This document shows positions 19,110-28,691 of a stretch of 64,000 bases of DNA, piece by piece. Each line of letters starts with the position of its first letter. Position 1 is the stretch's first letter. This DNA is from Psychrobacter sp. LV10R520-6 (GTDB taxonomy: Bacteria > Pseudomonadota > Gammaproteobacteria > Pseudomonadales > Moraxellaceae): assembly GCF_900182925.1 (NCBI RefSeq), contig NZ_LT900024.1:1612001-1676000 (forward strand), given 5' to 3'. Position numbers and translations under genes: made by a program. The notes under the pieces are model-generated. The model had not been told where the DNA came from, made no database searches, and saw only the letters and a list, made by a program, of their open reading frames with translations.

Positions 19110-20591
19110 ATGAGTTTACAAAACACAGCAGTCGCCCCTATTGATCGTGAGTATGAAATCACTATCGTAAGATTTTTTACGATCATGGCCATAATATGGG
19201 GTATCATCGGCATGAGCCTTGGTGTGTTCATTGCATCAGAGTTGGTTTGGCCAGCTCTTAACGCTGACATTCCATGGATATCATTTGGTCGTCTAAGACC
19301 GTTGCATACCAATGCCGTTATTTTTGCGTTCGGTGGTAGTGCCTTGTTCGCAACGTCTTACTACATCGTCCAGCGTACCTGTAAGGCGAGATTATTTGCC
19401 CCTTATCTGGCCTGGTTTACCTTTTGGGGTTGGCAGGCAGTTATCGTCTCCGCCGTGATCACCCTTCCTCTAGGTTTAACCTCGACCAAAGAATACGCTG
19501 AACTTGAATGGCCGATCGATATTTTGATTGCATTGGTATGGATTTCTTATGCCATTGTTTTCTTCGGCACACTTATCAAACGCAAAACCTCTCACATCTA
19601 CGTGGCTAACTGGTTCTTTGCGGCCTTTATTATTGCGATTGCGTTATTACATATCGTCAACAGTATGGCCATTCCTGTTAGTGCGTTTAAGTCTTACTCA
19701 TTATTTGGTGGTGCAACCGATGCGATGGTGCAGTGGTGGTGGGGGCATAATGCGGTAGGCTTTTATCTAACGGCCGCTTTCCTTGGGATGATGTATTACT
19801 TTGTTCCGGTACAGATTGGTCGTCCTATTTATTCCTATCGTCTGTCTATCGTTCACTTTTGGGCACTGATTGCTTCTTATATGTGGGCAGGTGGTCACCA
19901 TTTACACTATTCAGCGCTACCAGATTGGACGCAGTCTCTAGCCATGGTGTTCTCTATTATCCTATTTGCGCCCTCTTGGGGTGGTATGATTAACGGGGTT
20001 CTTACCTTATCCGGTAGTTGGGATAAATTGCGTACCGATCCGATTATTCGCTTTATGATTGTGGCCTTGTCGTTCTATGCGATGTCAACGTTCGAGGGCC
20101 CAATGATGGCTATTAAGACGGTCAACGCGCTATCGCATAATACAGACTGGACAATCGGTCACGTACACTCAGGTGCACTTGGCTGGGTAGGTATGATTAC
20201 CATTGGTTCTCTATACGTGCTCATACCGCGTATTTATAATAAGCCAAAAATGTATTCAATCAGCTTGATTACTACCCATTTCTGGCTAGCAACGGCGGGT
20301 ACTATATTCTATATCGTCTCCATGTGGATCTCAGGTATTGGTCAGGGTATGATGTGGCTCGCTACTAACCCCGACGGTACTTTAGTATACAGCTTCGTTG
20401 ATACCGTTGAGTTCTCGCATTTCCCCTATATGGGTCGTGCTTTTGGTGGACTGCTCTATTTATCGGGTATGTTCGTAATGGCATATAACGCTTATAAAAC
20501 GATCAAGATGCCAGAAGGTAAGCCGGTAGATATCGCTGATCCGACTGATCATGAACCTAGTGTCGATGAAACCTCGACAGCCAACGTATAA
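19110..20591 (+). CDS. ccoN: cbb3-type cytochrome c oxidase catalytic subunit I
   Basis: Polytopic haem-copper oxidase subunit (493 residues, about 12 helices) that reduces O2 at a haem b3-CuB site with high affinity. Ligands can be read directly: His66 in RPLHTNAV (low-spin haem b), His213 in [12 protein letters not shown] (CuB), His263 and His264 in AGGHHLHY (CuB), His351 and His353 in IGHVHSG (haem b3 and b). Tyr257 in ASYMWAGG is in the position of the cross-linked tyrosine of C-family oxidases. AAAGGA lies 8 bases before the ATG. First gene of ccoNOQP. Confidence 0.96.
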   Translation: MSLQNTAVAPIDREYEITIVRFFTIMAIIWGIIGMSLGVFIASELVWPALNADIPWISFGRLRPLHTNAVIFAFGGSALFATSYYIVQRTCKARLFAPYLAWFTFWGWQAVIVSAVITLPLGLTSTKEYAELEWPIDILIALVWISYAIVFFGTLIKRKTSHIYVANWFFAAFIIAIALLHIVNSMAIPVSAFKSYSLFGGATDAMVQWWWGHNAVGFYLTAAFLGMMYYFVPVQIGRPIYSYRLSIVHFWALIASYMWAGGHHLHYSALPDWTQSLAMVFSIILFAPSWGGMINGVLTLSGSWDKLRTDPIIRFMIVALSFYAMSTFEGPMMAIKTVNALSHNTDWTIGHVHSGALGWVGMITIGSLYVLIPRIYNKPKMYSISLITTHFWLATAGTIFYIVSMWISGIGQGMMWLATNPDGTLVYSFVDTVEFSHFPYMGRAFGGLLYLSGMFVMAYNAYKTIKMPEGKPVDIADPTDHEPSVDETSTANV

Positions 20592-20600
20592 GGAGCGATC

Positions 20601-21239
20601 ATGGCTGGTACACCGCATGAGATTATTGAAAAAAATACAGGCTTGTTGGTCATCGGTATCGTTATTGCTATTAGCTTTGCAACGCTAGTTGAGATTGTAC
20701 CGCTGATATATGATAACAAGGGCCCTGAAGATGGTGGGGTGAACGCTCCCCTTCCTTCTATGGAACCTTGGACCGCGCTTGAATTTGAAGGTCGTGATAT
20801 CTATATTCGTGAAGGGTGTCACGTTTGTCATACCCAGATGATTCGTCCACTACGCGCAGAAGTTGAGCGTTATGGACCATATTCACGGGCTGCTGAATCA
20901 ACATGGGATCATCCATTTTTATGGGGATCGAAACGTACGGGACCCGATTTAGCACGTGTTGGCGGACGCTACTCTGAAGATTGGCAAAAACAACATCTGA
21001 TGGATCCACGCTCCTTGGTGCCTGAGTCGGTTATGCCTGGTTTCCCTTGGCTTGCTACTAATGAAGTCGATGGCTCAGATATTCAAGAAAAAATGCGTCT
21101 ATTCCGTGACCATTTCGGCGTCCCTTACACTGAAGAAGATATCGCAGGGGCTCCTGATGCGGTTCTTGGCGCCACTGAACTTGATGCTTTGGTTGCTTAT
21201 CTTCAGCAGTTAGGCACCGCAATGGAAGGACAACGCTAA
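20601..21239 (+). CDS. ccoO: cbb3-type cytochrome c oxidase monohaem subunit II
   Basis: Membrane-anchored c-type cytochrome that passes electrons to CcoN. It has one N-terminal transmembrane helix (about 13-34) and a single haem c motif CHVCH (Cys73, Cys76, His77) in [16 protein letters not shown] methionine axial ligand is likely in the [11 protein letters not shown] segment. The 212-residue length is typical. It starts 9 bases after ccoN with a GGAG ribosome binding site, and its stop overlaps the next ATG (TAATG). Confidence 0.95.
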   Translation: MAGTPHEIIEKNTGLLVIGIVIAISFATLVEIVPLIYDNKGPEDGGVNAPLPSMEPWTALEFEGRDIYIREGCHVCHTQMIRPLRAEVERYGPYSRAAESTWDHPFLWGSKRTGPDLARVGGRYSEDWQKQHLMDPRSLVPESVMPGFPWLATNEVDGSDIQEKMRLFRDHFGVPYTEEDIAGAPDAVLGATELDALVAYLQQLGTAMEGQR

Positions 21240-21421
21240 TGGGTATTGTTGAGTTACAAATTATTGCGACTGTTTCTGCTTTTGTGGCCTTTGTAGCTAT
21301 TGCCTGGTGGGCCTATTCGCCAAAAAACGAAAAACGCTTCGAAGAAGATGCACAACTTGCGCTTGATGATGAGGATAAAGAACCCTTATCTGACGAGCAG
21401 CGTGATAAGGATAAACCATGA
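21239..21421 (+). CDS. ccoQ: cbb3-type cytochrome c oxidase subunit CcoQ/FixQ
   Basis: A 60-residue single-helix protein (helix about 7-26, including AWWAYSPKNEKRFEEDAQL) with an acidic, charged tail. CcoQ stabilises the assembled oxidase, particularly the interaction with CcoP. The WAYSPKNKxRFEEAA-like junction is characteristic of the family. Start and stop codons both overlap neighbours (TAATG with ccoO, ATGA with ccoP), indicating translational coupling. Confidence 0.9.
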   Translation: MGIVELQIIATVSAFVAFVAIAWWAYSPKNEKRFEEDAQLALDDEDKEPLSDEQRDKDKP

Positions 21422-22569
21422 CATTTTTTTGGAGTTCTTGGATCACCATACTCAGTATTATGTGTTGGGCTGGTATCCTTGGTGTCTTACTAATGGTATT
21501 AAAATATAAACCAGAAGTAGAAGACGATGGTACGACTGGTCATGAATACGACGGTATCCGAGAATATGACAAGCCACTGCCTAAATGGTGGCTTGTTATA
21601 TTTTTTGGCTCCATCGTTTGGGGTGTTGCTTACTGGGTATTTTTCCCAGGTATTTTCCCATCAAAGTGGGAAGGTATTGCAACGGTAGAAGTCGATGGCG
21701 AAACCGTGCCTTGGACCTCTCATAATGAACTGGCTAGTGAGCTTGAGCGCAATAATAAAGTATTTACAGATAACTTTGAAAAAAATATCTTGGTAAAAGC
21801 GGATGCCACTGGTGCAGCGCAGACATTAGGCACTTTAAATGAGATGCAAGCGACTATGCGTCGTAGTGAGGCGCCACCGGCTGATCTGCAAACTAAGATT
21901 GATGATAAGATTGCAGAACTCGCACCGGCAGTTGAGAAGCTTGCTGAAAATCCAAATGCTTTAAAAGTGGGTAGTCGTCTGTTCTTACAGAACTGCTCGG
22001 TTTGTCACGGCTCTAATGCTAAAGGTGCCACAGGCTACCCTAATTTGACCGATAATGATTGGCTATACGGCGGGGAAGCTACCAATATCTTAACGACGCT
22101 ACATAACGGTCGTGTTGGTGGTATGCCCGCTTGGCGTGATCAAATTGGTGAAGAGGGCGTACGAGCAGCAGCAGAATATGTGTTGTCATTATCATCTAAT
22201 AACGGTGATAAAGGTAATGGTGAGCTTGATAAGACTCTGGTCGCTCAAGGTAGTGCAATCTTTCAGAAAAATTGTGCGTTATGCCATGACAAAAATGGTA
22301 AGGGTATGATTTCAGCGGGTGCGCCAAACTTAACCGATACTATTTGGTTGTATGGTGGCGAGCGTGAAACGGTGCGCAATACTTTACGTTACGGTCGTGC
22401 AGGCGTCATGCCACAATGGGAAACTAAGCTAGGTAACGAGCGTATCATGCTAGTAGCCGCTTATATTTACTCGTTATCAGACCGAGGCGCGCTGACAGCT
22501 AAAGCGTCACTACCTGCCAATACTACTGCGCCTAAAGCAGCAGTACCCGCAGCAGCTACTGCTAATTAA
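21418..22569 (+). CDS. ccoP: cbb3-type cytochrome c oxidase dihaem subunit III
   Basis: Dihaem cytochrome c subunit that accepts electrons from soluble cytochromes. It has two transmembrane helices (about 5-27 and 57-76) separated by a DDGTTGHEYDGIREYDKPLP loop, the known CcoP pattern. Two haem c motifs follow, CSVCH (Cys193, Cys196, His197) and CALCH (Cys286, Cys289, His290), each with a later MP methionine (GRVGGMPAW, GRAGVMPQW). The C-terminal tail is alanine- and proline-rich. At 383 residues it is longer than the usual 290-320, the excess lying between the helices and the first haem (about 100-180). A terminator follows. Confidence 0.95.
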   Translation: MTFFWSSWITILSIMCWAGILGVLLMVLKYKPEVEDDGTTGHEYDGIREYDKPLPKWWLVIFFGSIVWGVAYWVFFPGIFPSKWEGIATVEVDGETVPWTSHNELASELERNNKVFTDNFEKNILVKADATGAAQTLGTLNEMQATMRRSEAPPADLQTKIDDKIAELAPAVEKLAENPNALKVGSRLFLQNCSVCHGSNAKGATGYPNLTDNDWLYGGEATNILTTLHNGRVGGMPAWRDQIGEEGVRAAAEYVLSLSSNNGDKGNGELDKTLVAQGSAIFQKNCALCHDKNGKGMISAGAPNLTDTIWLYGGERETVRNTLRYGRAGVMPQWETKLGNERIMLVAAYIYSLSDRGALTAKASLPANTTAPKAAVPAAATAN

Positions 22570-22611
22570 GAGCGCTTCGTTAGATTGCCATATCATAGGA
22601 TAATGATATTT

Positions 22612-22648
22612 AAAAAAAGGAGAACTGTCATTGCGGTTCTCCTTTTTT
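22612..22648 (+). terminator. Terminator of the ccoNOQP operon
   Basis: AAAAAAGGAGAAC pairs with GTTCTCCTTTTTT (loop 22626-22635), about 45 bases after the ccoP stop, ending in a run of six T. Confidence 0.88.
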
Positions 22649-23071
22649 GGGTAAATGATTTTATGGAAAATTTTAAGTTAAGTATTTTTAATCGGTATTT
22701 TCTCTTAATTATTAATAAACAAATTTAGAAGTCATTTTTTTGATATTTTTTAGCTTGATAGCAGGCAATGTATGGCCCTTATATCGATATTTATTCTTAT
22801 ATAATGATTGTTTTTTTAGATTATCTCCCCATTTATAGTAAGGGGAATGGTAAAATAATCGTTACTATAAATTAGCGCTACAAATCAATACTATAACCCA
22901 TTATATATAATCGCTCATTCGGTAGTTGGGACAAAATTAGCATTCGTTATGCACAAAACCTCCCCTACTTACTGACATTGATAACAGCGTAAGCTCACAC
23001 ATCTCATTTTCATAATAGGTGTTTGTTACCCATGCCAGCAGACTGATTCTTTTCTTTAAAGAGGCAAGTTT
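22649..23071. other. Promoter-containing gap between ccoP and ccoG
   Basis: About 420 AT-rich bases. Because a strong terminator closes ccoNOQP, ccoG probably has its own promoter here. I see no clear FNR box or consensus promoter. Confidence 0.35.
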
Positions 23072-24481
23072 ATGTCAGCACAACAACCCAGTCGAATTCC
23101 TGTTATTGAAGTCGATCTCAACGCCACCAAAAAACGTATTCATCCTAGATTTATCACGGGCTTTTATCAAAATATCCGTGTGATCAGTATGTATGCGTTT
23201 TTGGCACTGTTTTTGATTTTACCGTGGCTGCGCTATAACGGTAGACAGGCAATTTGGTTTGATGTTCCCTCCCAGCATTATTATATCTTTGGCATGACCT
23301 TTTTGACCCAAGATTTTTATTATATTGCAGCGTTTGCGCTTATTGCGGCTTTTGCCTTATTTATGGTGACCGTTTACGCAGGGCGGGTGTGGTGTGGCTA
23401 TGCTTGTCCACAAACCATTTGGACACATATGTTCCAATACGTTGAGAAAATGGTGATTGGTGACCGTAACAAACGTATCAAATTCGATAAACAGCCGATG
23501 AGCGTCAGTAAAGCTTTTAAGCGCTCTTTAGTTTATTTTGTTTGGTTCGTGTTCTCGATGATTACGGCCACTACTTTCGTCAGTTATGTATCGGGGACAG
23601 ACGCCCTATATCAAAGTTGGCAAATGATAGGATTTATACCCTTTCCTGATTGGTCAACGTGGATATGGGTTTCAGTATTTATTTTTGCGTTTTCGACCTA
23701 CGTTAATGCTGGCTATATGCGGGAGCAGATGTGTGTTCAAATTTGTCCTTATGGCCGTTTTCAAAGTGTCATGTTTGATAAAGACACACTTATCGTCTCC
23801 TACGATTATGAACGCGGTGAGCCTCGCGGTGCGCGCAAGAAAGGCACCAACCCTGACGATTTAGGCGATTGTATTGAGTGCCAAATGTGTGTGCAGGTCT
23901 GTCCCACCGGTATCGATATTCGTGATGGTCTGCAAGTGGCCTGTATCCAATGCGCCGCCTGTGTCGATGCTTGTAATGAAGTCATGGACAAGGTAGGTTA
24001 TCCACGTGGTCTGATTCGATATACTACTGAGCGTCAGTTGGTGGAAAAAGAAAAAAGTCGAGTATTTAGTCCGAGGTTTTTTGCTTATTTGGCTCTACTC
24101 ACGGTATTATGTGGTGGCGTCATATACGCTCTGACGGATCGCATGCCATTAGAGATTGATATCCGCCGTGACCGTAACCAATTGTCTTCACTCAATACTC
24201 AAGGGATGATTGAAAACAGTTATATCGTCAAGCTAACCAATAAAACTCAAGACGAGCACACTTATACCATTACTTTAGCGCCGAAAGACGGTCTAAGCTT
24301 ACATTTGACCTTTAATGATGTGCCATTAGATCCTGGTGAAAGCTTCAATATGTCAGTAAGTATTTACGGTGACCCTAAAGTTGTCGACGAAGGCCGGACA
24401 CTAGTTACTTTAAATGTGGTTAGTGAAGGTGGTAAATATAAGGTTAGTAAACAAAACGTATTTACCACTCAAGGCCAGTAA
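23072..24481 (+). CDS. ccoG: Cytochrome c oxidase accessory protein CcoG (FixG)
   Basis: Membrane iron-sulfur protein required for cbb3 oxidase maturation; CcoG has been shown to reduce Cu(II) to Cu(I) for the oxidase. About 469 residues, with five transmembrane helices in the first two thirds. A conserved VWCGYACPQTIW loop (about 107-118) precedes two ferredoxin-like clusters, CIECQMCVQVCP and CIQCAACVDACN (about 269-307), and a C-terminal immunoglobulin-like domain. AGAGG lies 7 bases before the ATG. It forms a separate unit with the FixH/CcoH gene after ccoNOQP. Confidence 0.94.
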   Translation: MSAQQPSRIPVIEVDLNATKKRIHPRFITGFYQNIRVISMYAFLALFLILPWLRYNGRQAIWFDVPSQHYYIFGMTFLTQDFYYIAAFALIAAFALFMVTVYAGRVWCGYACPQTIWTHMFQYVEKMVIGDRNKRIKFDKQPMSVSKAFKRSLVYFVWFVFSMITATTFVSYVSGTDALYQSWQMIGFIPFPDWSTWIWVSVFIFAFSTYVNAGYMREQMCVQICPYGRFQSVMFDKDTLIVSYDYERGEPRGARKKGTNPDDLGDCIECQMCVQVCPTGIDIRDGLQVACIQCAACVDACNEVMDKVGYPRGLIRYTTERQLVEKEKSRVFSPRFFAYLALLTVLCGGVIYALTDRMPLEIDIRRDRNQLSSLNTQGMIENSYIVKLTNKTQDEHTYTITLAPKDGLSLHLTFNDVPLDPGESFNMSVSIYGDPKVVDEGRTLVTLNVVSEGGKYKVSKQNVFTTQGQ

Positions 24482-24652
24482 ACATCAAACAGCCTTATCA
24501 AATATTCAAATTTATCAGGTGCTTAGCAGATGCAGCGCCTGATAAATCAAGCTATACTGAATGCGATTACTGATTGTCATTAAGCTGGCTACAGTTAAGT
24601 GTCAGCTTAATCAGTTGATATATTTAATAGGTATTTCATTAATAGGTACTTT

Positions 24653-25237
24653 ATGTCTACTCCATCACCGAACTTTAAACATCAAGACAGTCAGCCGTGG
24701 TATAAGAACTACATAGTGATTATCTTCGTGATTGGTATGCCAGCTTTTGTGGTTATTGCCTGCATTTGGTTCGTATATTATTCTTATCAAATTCGCGATA
24801 GCGTAGTACGTGATGATTGGTATATGGATGGTAAAACCTTATACCATGATGTGTCACGTGATAAGCTCACTTATGATTTAGACTTACATGGTGATTTGCA
24901 GTTTTCAGATAATGGCGATATTACTTTTTATCTGAACTACCCTGAGCAAAGTTTGCAATCGGGTAAATTACTCAACGGTACGCCGCTGACCTATCCTGAT
25001 AAGCTGAACTTATCTATCTCGCACGCGACCGATGTCAAAAAAGATCGTGATGTGGTACTGCAGCACCAAAGCGGCAATAAGTACAGTGCGCAAGTGAGCT
25101 TAGAAGGTGTTAAAGCTAAATATTACCTACAGGTTAGTAATGACGGTAAAGATGATTGGCGCATGCAAGACGTGGCGAAATTACCACGCTCAAAGGTGAG
25201 CTTTGATCCGCTACCTGTCTTTGCTGAAAACCTATAA
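24653..25237 (+). CDS. ccoH: FixH/CcoH family cbb3 assembly protein
   Basis: A 194-residue single-pass membrane protein with a helix at about 22-46 (VIIFVIGMPAFVVIACIWFV) and a periplasmic domain containing DDWYMDGKTLYHD, the region conserved in FixH/CcoH. CcoH interacts with CcoN and is needed for stable oxidase. It follows ccoG by 171 bases. The Cu-ATPase gene ccoI and ccoS, normally next, are not here: the next gene is an oppositely oriented ttcA. The symbol rests on context plus this motif. Confidence 0.8.
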   Translation: MSTPSPNFKHQDSQPWYKNYIVIIFVIGMPAFVVIACIWFVYYSYQIRDSVVRDDWYMDGKTLYHDVSRDKLTYDLDLHGDLQFSDNGDITFYLNYPEQSLQSGKLLNGTPLTYPDKLNLSISHATDVKKDRDVVLQHQSGNKYSAQVSLEGVKAKYYLQVSNDGKDDWRMQDVAKLPRSKVSFDPLPVFAENL

Positions 25238-25284
25238 TTATTAAGAAGCAGCTGTTAACAATTAAGTGAACAATCCCCACCAAT

Positions 25285-25316
25285 AAAAAACCAGGTATCA
25301 ATGAGCTGATTTTTTT
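25285..25316. terminator. Possible bidirectional terminator
   Basis: AAAAAA-C-CAG and CTG-A-TTTTTTT flank an 11-base loop between convergent ccoH and ttcA. The GC core is only 3 bp with one mismatch, so the call is tentative. Confidence 0.4.
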
Positions 25317-25357
25317 ATTAGTAGACAATAGGCAAATCAATTGTCTTTATGAGCCAG

Positions 25358-26602
25358 TCAGATAACTGGATTGATTGTCGGAATTTTTTGTTTTTCTTGG
25401 CCATTATCGGTAGCAGCATTTTCATTGACTAATTGAGGTTCAGTATCAATATTGGTGTTAGCAAACTTTGGGTTAAAGGTTTGCGTGTTTGGAGCAATCG
25501 GCAAACCAATTTCAGCTAGACTGTCAGTCTGCCCTGCTTGAATATTATTGCCTTCGAATAACCGTTCATTACCATTAGCATCATCATCACGATTTAAACT
25601 TAACTTTTCAAAATCAAATAACTCACGATCGGCCAGTTGTGACGGTGCGACATTTTGCATGGCCTTGAAAATAGAGGCCAAACGTTGCGGATGGGCGTCA
25701 TCCCAATCGCGCAGCATATCGTTAATAATGCCTCGTTGTAGATTGGTCTGACTGCCGCATAAGTTACACGGGATAATCGGGAATTCTTTTAAGCGCGCAT
25801 ACTCAATAATATTTTTTTCTTCGACGTAAGCCAACGGACGAATTAATATATTCTGTTGGTCATCGCTCAGCAGCTTCGGTGGCATGGCTTTGAGAGCGCC
25901 ACCATGAAATAGATTGAGGAAAAATGTCGCTAAGATATCATCGCGATGATGGCCTAGGGCGATTTTGGTCGCGCCAATCTGTTGGGCAAAGCTATATAGC
26001 GAGCCACGACGCAAACGCGAACATACAGAGCAATAAGTCTTACCTTCTGGCACCACACTTTTGACAATGCTATAAGTGTCTTTTTCTAAAATATAATGCG
26101 CAATTCCTTGCTGATTTAAGTATTCAGGCAATACATCTTCCGGATAATCAGGCTGTTTTTGATCCAAATTAACCGCCACTATGTCGAAATGAATCGGAGC
26201 AATACGCTTTAGCAATAGCAAAATATCAAGCAAGGTATAACTGTCTTTACCACCTGAGACACAGACCATCACTACGTCACCCTCTTCGATCATGTTAAAA
26301 TCACGAATCGCCCATGATACTTGTTTGCGGAGCTTTTTTTGCAATTTGAGGAAGCAAGCTGACTTAGTAACTTTTTCCTTATTAGCAGACGGTTCGCCAG
26401 CGTTCTGCTCAGTGCTGTCTTCATCACTACCCTCGTCACGATCCTCTTCAATACTGTATTTTTCAGTCTCTAAAGAAACGTTATTAAAAAAATTAGCTTC
26501 CAAAGAGTTAGCCTCTAAAGATTGGATATGCAGGTCACATTCAGCAGACGGTATATCAGGCCGTGGCGCAATTTTTGGCGTAAACAAGGTGGCTGCGGTC
26601 AT
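25358..26602 (-). CDS. ttcA: tRNA 2-thiocytidine(32) synthetase TtcA with long tails
   Basis: Iron-sulfur PP-loop ATPase that thiolates cytidine 32 in some tRNAs. The PP-loop is SGGKDS (116-121), the catalytic/cluster cysteines are in [10 protein letters not shown] (Cys191, Cys194) and CNLCGS (Cys279, Cys282), and GHHRDD follows. The enzyme core spans about 82-330, matching the ~310-residue E. coli protein. Here an 80-residue acidic N-terminal tail (with a SLEAN repeat) and an ~80-residue C-terminal tail (acidic, Asn/Gln-rich) are added, bringing it to 414. The ATG at 26602 has GATGAG upstream, so the tail is probably translated. Confidence 0.92.
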   Translation of the reverse strand: MTAATLFTPKIAPRPDIPSAECDLHIQSLEANSLEANFFNNVSLETEKYSIEEDRDEGSDEDSTEQNAGEPSANKEKVTKSACFLKLQKKLRKQVSWAIRDFNMIEEGDVVMVCVSGGKDSYTLLDILLLLKRIAPIHFDIVAVNLDQKQPDYPEDVLPEYLNQQGIAHYILEKDTYSIVKSVVPEGKTYCSVCSRLRRGSLYSFAQQIGATKIALGHHRDDILATFFLNLFHGGALKAMPPKLLSDDQQNILIRPLAYVEEKNIIEYARLKEFPIIPCNLCGSQTNLQRGIINDMLRDWDDAHPQRLASIFKAMQNVAPSQLADRELFDFEKLSLNRDDDANGNERLFEGNNIQAGQTDSLAEIGLPIAPNTQTFNPKFANTNIDTEPQLVNENAATDNGQEKQKIPTINPVI

Positions 26603-26854
26603 AAATTACTCATCTTTTTTACAATAATGGTTTTGCTATAAGGCGGTCAGTGCTGTGCAGTTAGGCGTACAACAGCGCCAAAGATAAGACTACAAGCCGC
26701 GGCATTATAACAAAACTTGCTAACATATTGAAAAATGGCAGCAAATTATCAAATTAAATGCCGTAGTGTGCAAATACCCTACTTAGATATGACTGAAATG
26801 CTGACGACCTAGTCTGTATCGTATTTTTTGATAGCGTTAATAGCTTTGATGGTT

Positions 26855-26881
26855 TTGTAATAGCGGTAATTTTGCTAAAAT
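26855..26881 (+). promoter_or_regulatory. Candidate sigma-70 promoter of queC
   Basis: TTGTAA (26855-26860) and an extended -10 TGCTAAAAT (TAAAAT at 26876-26881) are separated by 15 bases, about 35 bases before the queC ATG. Spacing is short, so this is tentative. No preQ1 riboswitch fold was evident in the gap between ttcA and queC (26603-26915), which otherwise shows nothing. Confidence 0.35.
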
Positions 26882-26915
26882 AGACCTTTTAAGCCAATTG
26901 ATAACAGACCCCACT

Positions 26916-27710
26916 ATGACCCCCATGATCGAAGATACGCTGCAATCTACCTCGTCTAACCAAGTAACTAACTCTACCTCTACTGGTTTTGAGAAAAACC
27001 AAAACGCTGTCGTGCTGCTATCGGGTGGGCTCGACTCTGTTACTTGTCTGTATTGGGCAAAGGCGCGTTATGCTGCTGTGACTGCGGTTAGCTTTGACTA
27101 CGGTCAGCGTCATAATAGCGAGCTTGTTGCGGCAAAAACCATTGCTGAGACCGCAGGCGTTAAGCACCGTATCATTGACATTGATATCGCTCAACTTGGC
27201 GGCTCCTCATTGACAGACCATAGCATGATCGTACCTGACGGTGATGCCGATAAGTTCCCTAATAAGAAACGCGACGAGATCGACAATGAGGCCATTCCGA
27301 ATACTTATGTGCCAGCGCGTAATACCATATTTTTATCTTATGCCCTTGCCGTTGCTGAAGTTGCAGATGCCAATCATATCGTCATTGGGGTTAGCTCAGT
27401 CGATTATTCCGGCTACCCCGACTGCCGTCCTGAGTATATCGCAGCCTTTGAACACATGGCCAATCTAGCCACCAAAGCTGGCGTCACTGGTCATCACTTA
27501 AGTATTCAAACCCCATTACAGCAGTTATCAAAAGCGCAAACCATTGAGCTTGGTTTAACACTTGGGATTGATTATGGACAAACCATCTCTTGTTATCAAG
27601 CTGACAGTCAAGGTCGTGCGTGCGGTATGTGTGACAGCTGTGCGCTACGTCGTCAAGGCTTTACGCAAGTAGGTATCGCTGATCCGACTCATTATCAGCC
27701 TCAATATTGA
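26916..27710 (+). CDS. queC: 7-cyano-7-deazaguanine synthase QueC
   Basis: ATP-dependent enzyme converting 7-carboxy-7-deazaguanine to preQ0 in queuosine synthesis. The PP-loop is SGGLDSVT (36-43 from the ATG at 26916), followed by SFDYGQRH, a VPARNTIFLSYALAVAEV block, and a zinc site in the C-terminus, CYQADSQGRACGMCDSCALR. A TTG six codons upstream lengthens the frame but is unlikely to be used. The first ~28 residues are a polar, Ser/Thr-rich extension. No other queuosine genes are adjacent. Confidence 0.93.
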   Translation: MTPMIEDTLQSTSSNQVTNSTSTGFEKNQNAVVLLSGGLDSVTCLYWAKARYAAVTAVSFDYGQRHNSELVAAKTIAETAGVKHRIIDIDIAQLGGSSLTDHSMIVPDGDADKFPNKKRDEIDNEAIPNTYVPARNTIFLSYALAVAEVADANHIVIGVSSVDYSGYPDCRPEYIAAFEHMANLATKAGVTGHHLSIQTPLQQLSKAQTIELGLTLGIDYGQTISCYQADSQGRACGMCDSCALRRQGFTQVGIADPTHYQPQY

Positions 27711-28176
27711 TTTGATAGAGCTTATTGTTAACTTTCTAAAACTTAGCACTAACTTTGTAAGAATATGACACGTTGCATCTATTAATAATCGCTGGAAGAA
27801 ATTTATGCTGCCGCTGAAGAGAGGCTACAATAAGTAAATAAAATTTTCCAGCTACGATATATCTTGGTATATATAGTCACATATTATTTAGAGTTTACGA
27901 TATTAAATGCTGCCTAACGCCTGATTAGCATGAAGTAAATAAATATAAGCGTAACATTTACTTGCATCATCACAGCACGCGTGTGGTTTTCTTTAACAGG
28001 TATACTTGTTATGGTAGGTGCGGTTATTTTGGTCTTACTGGACTGATACTATTTAACATCAATCGAAAAATACATATCATCGTACAAAAAATGCTTAATG
28101 ATATGACCCTTTATTTATCAGTTTTATCATTGTTTTAATTTTTTATTTTATTGAAGCCGCCTGTAAGAGGATATTT
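27711..28176. other. Gene-free stretch after queC
   Basis: About 465 AT-rich bases containing no credible reading frame, terminator or RNA gene that I can identify. It should carry the promoter of the small secreted protein downstream. Confidence 0.35.
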
Positions 28177-28506
28177 ATGAAGTTATTACAAATACTACCC
28201 TTAGCGCTGCTTGGTTTTGTCGCCATGCCGCAAGCAAACGCTATCGACATTAAGCAAAATAACATTAACACTTGTGTCAATGGTGCCGTAAAATATAAAG
28301 TCGCGGACCAAAACACAGCCACCAAGCTATGTAGCTGTACCATTGGTGTCCGCAGCAAAATGACCATCGGTCAAATGTGGGAAATCGAAAGCTACGCGCA
28401 AGACAAAAAAGATCCTTCTTCGCTACCATACGTGAAGAAGATGCAGAAAGACTTACAGCAATGTACTGTAGGGTTGGATCTCAAACAGCCACAAAAACCT
28501 GCTTAA
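28177..28506 (+). CDS. Small secreted protein with four cysteines, function unknown
   Basis: A 109-residue protein with a clear signal peptide: MKLL, a hydrophobic core, and a likely cleavage after PQANA (residue 22). The mature part holds four cysteines (33, 52, 54, 96), including CSC, which could form two disulfides or bind a metal or haem-free cofactor in the periplasm. I do not recognise the family. AGAGGA lies upstream of the ATG, and a terminator follows, so it is a genuine monocistronic gene. Confidence 0.7.
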   Translation: MKLLQILPLALLGFVAMPQANAIDIKQNNINTCVNGAVKYKVADQNTATKLCSCTIGVRSKMTIGQMWEIESYAQDKKDPSSLPYVKKMQKDLQQCTVGLDLKQPQKPA

Positions 28507-28546
28507 ATCGATCAATAAAGCAGTCCAATAAACAAGATACAATAAG

Positions 28547-28574
28547 AAAGACTGGCAATCGTCAGTCTTTTTTT
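28547..28574 (+). terminator. Terminator after the small secreted protein
   Basis: AAAGACTG and CAGTCTTT pair around an 8-base loop and run into TTTTTTT, about 40 bases after the stop. Confidence 0.82.
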
Positions 28575-28691
28575 GTTGCCGGTAGTTGCCAATACTGGGG
28601 CAAAGTGTAAGACTTAGAATCTACTGATTCAGTAACAGCCACGACTAACGAATAAAAGAAACATAAATATAAACACAACAAGGAATTTATC

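Noticed and set aside
26603..26915. preQ1 riboswitch upstream of queC
   Set aside because: No short C-rich hairpin followed by an A-rich tail overlapping a ribosome binding site was found.
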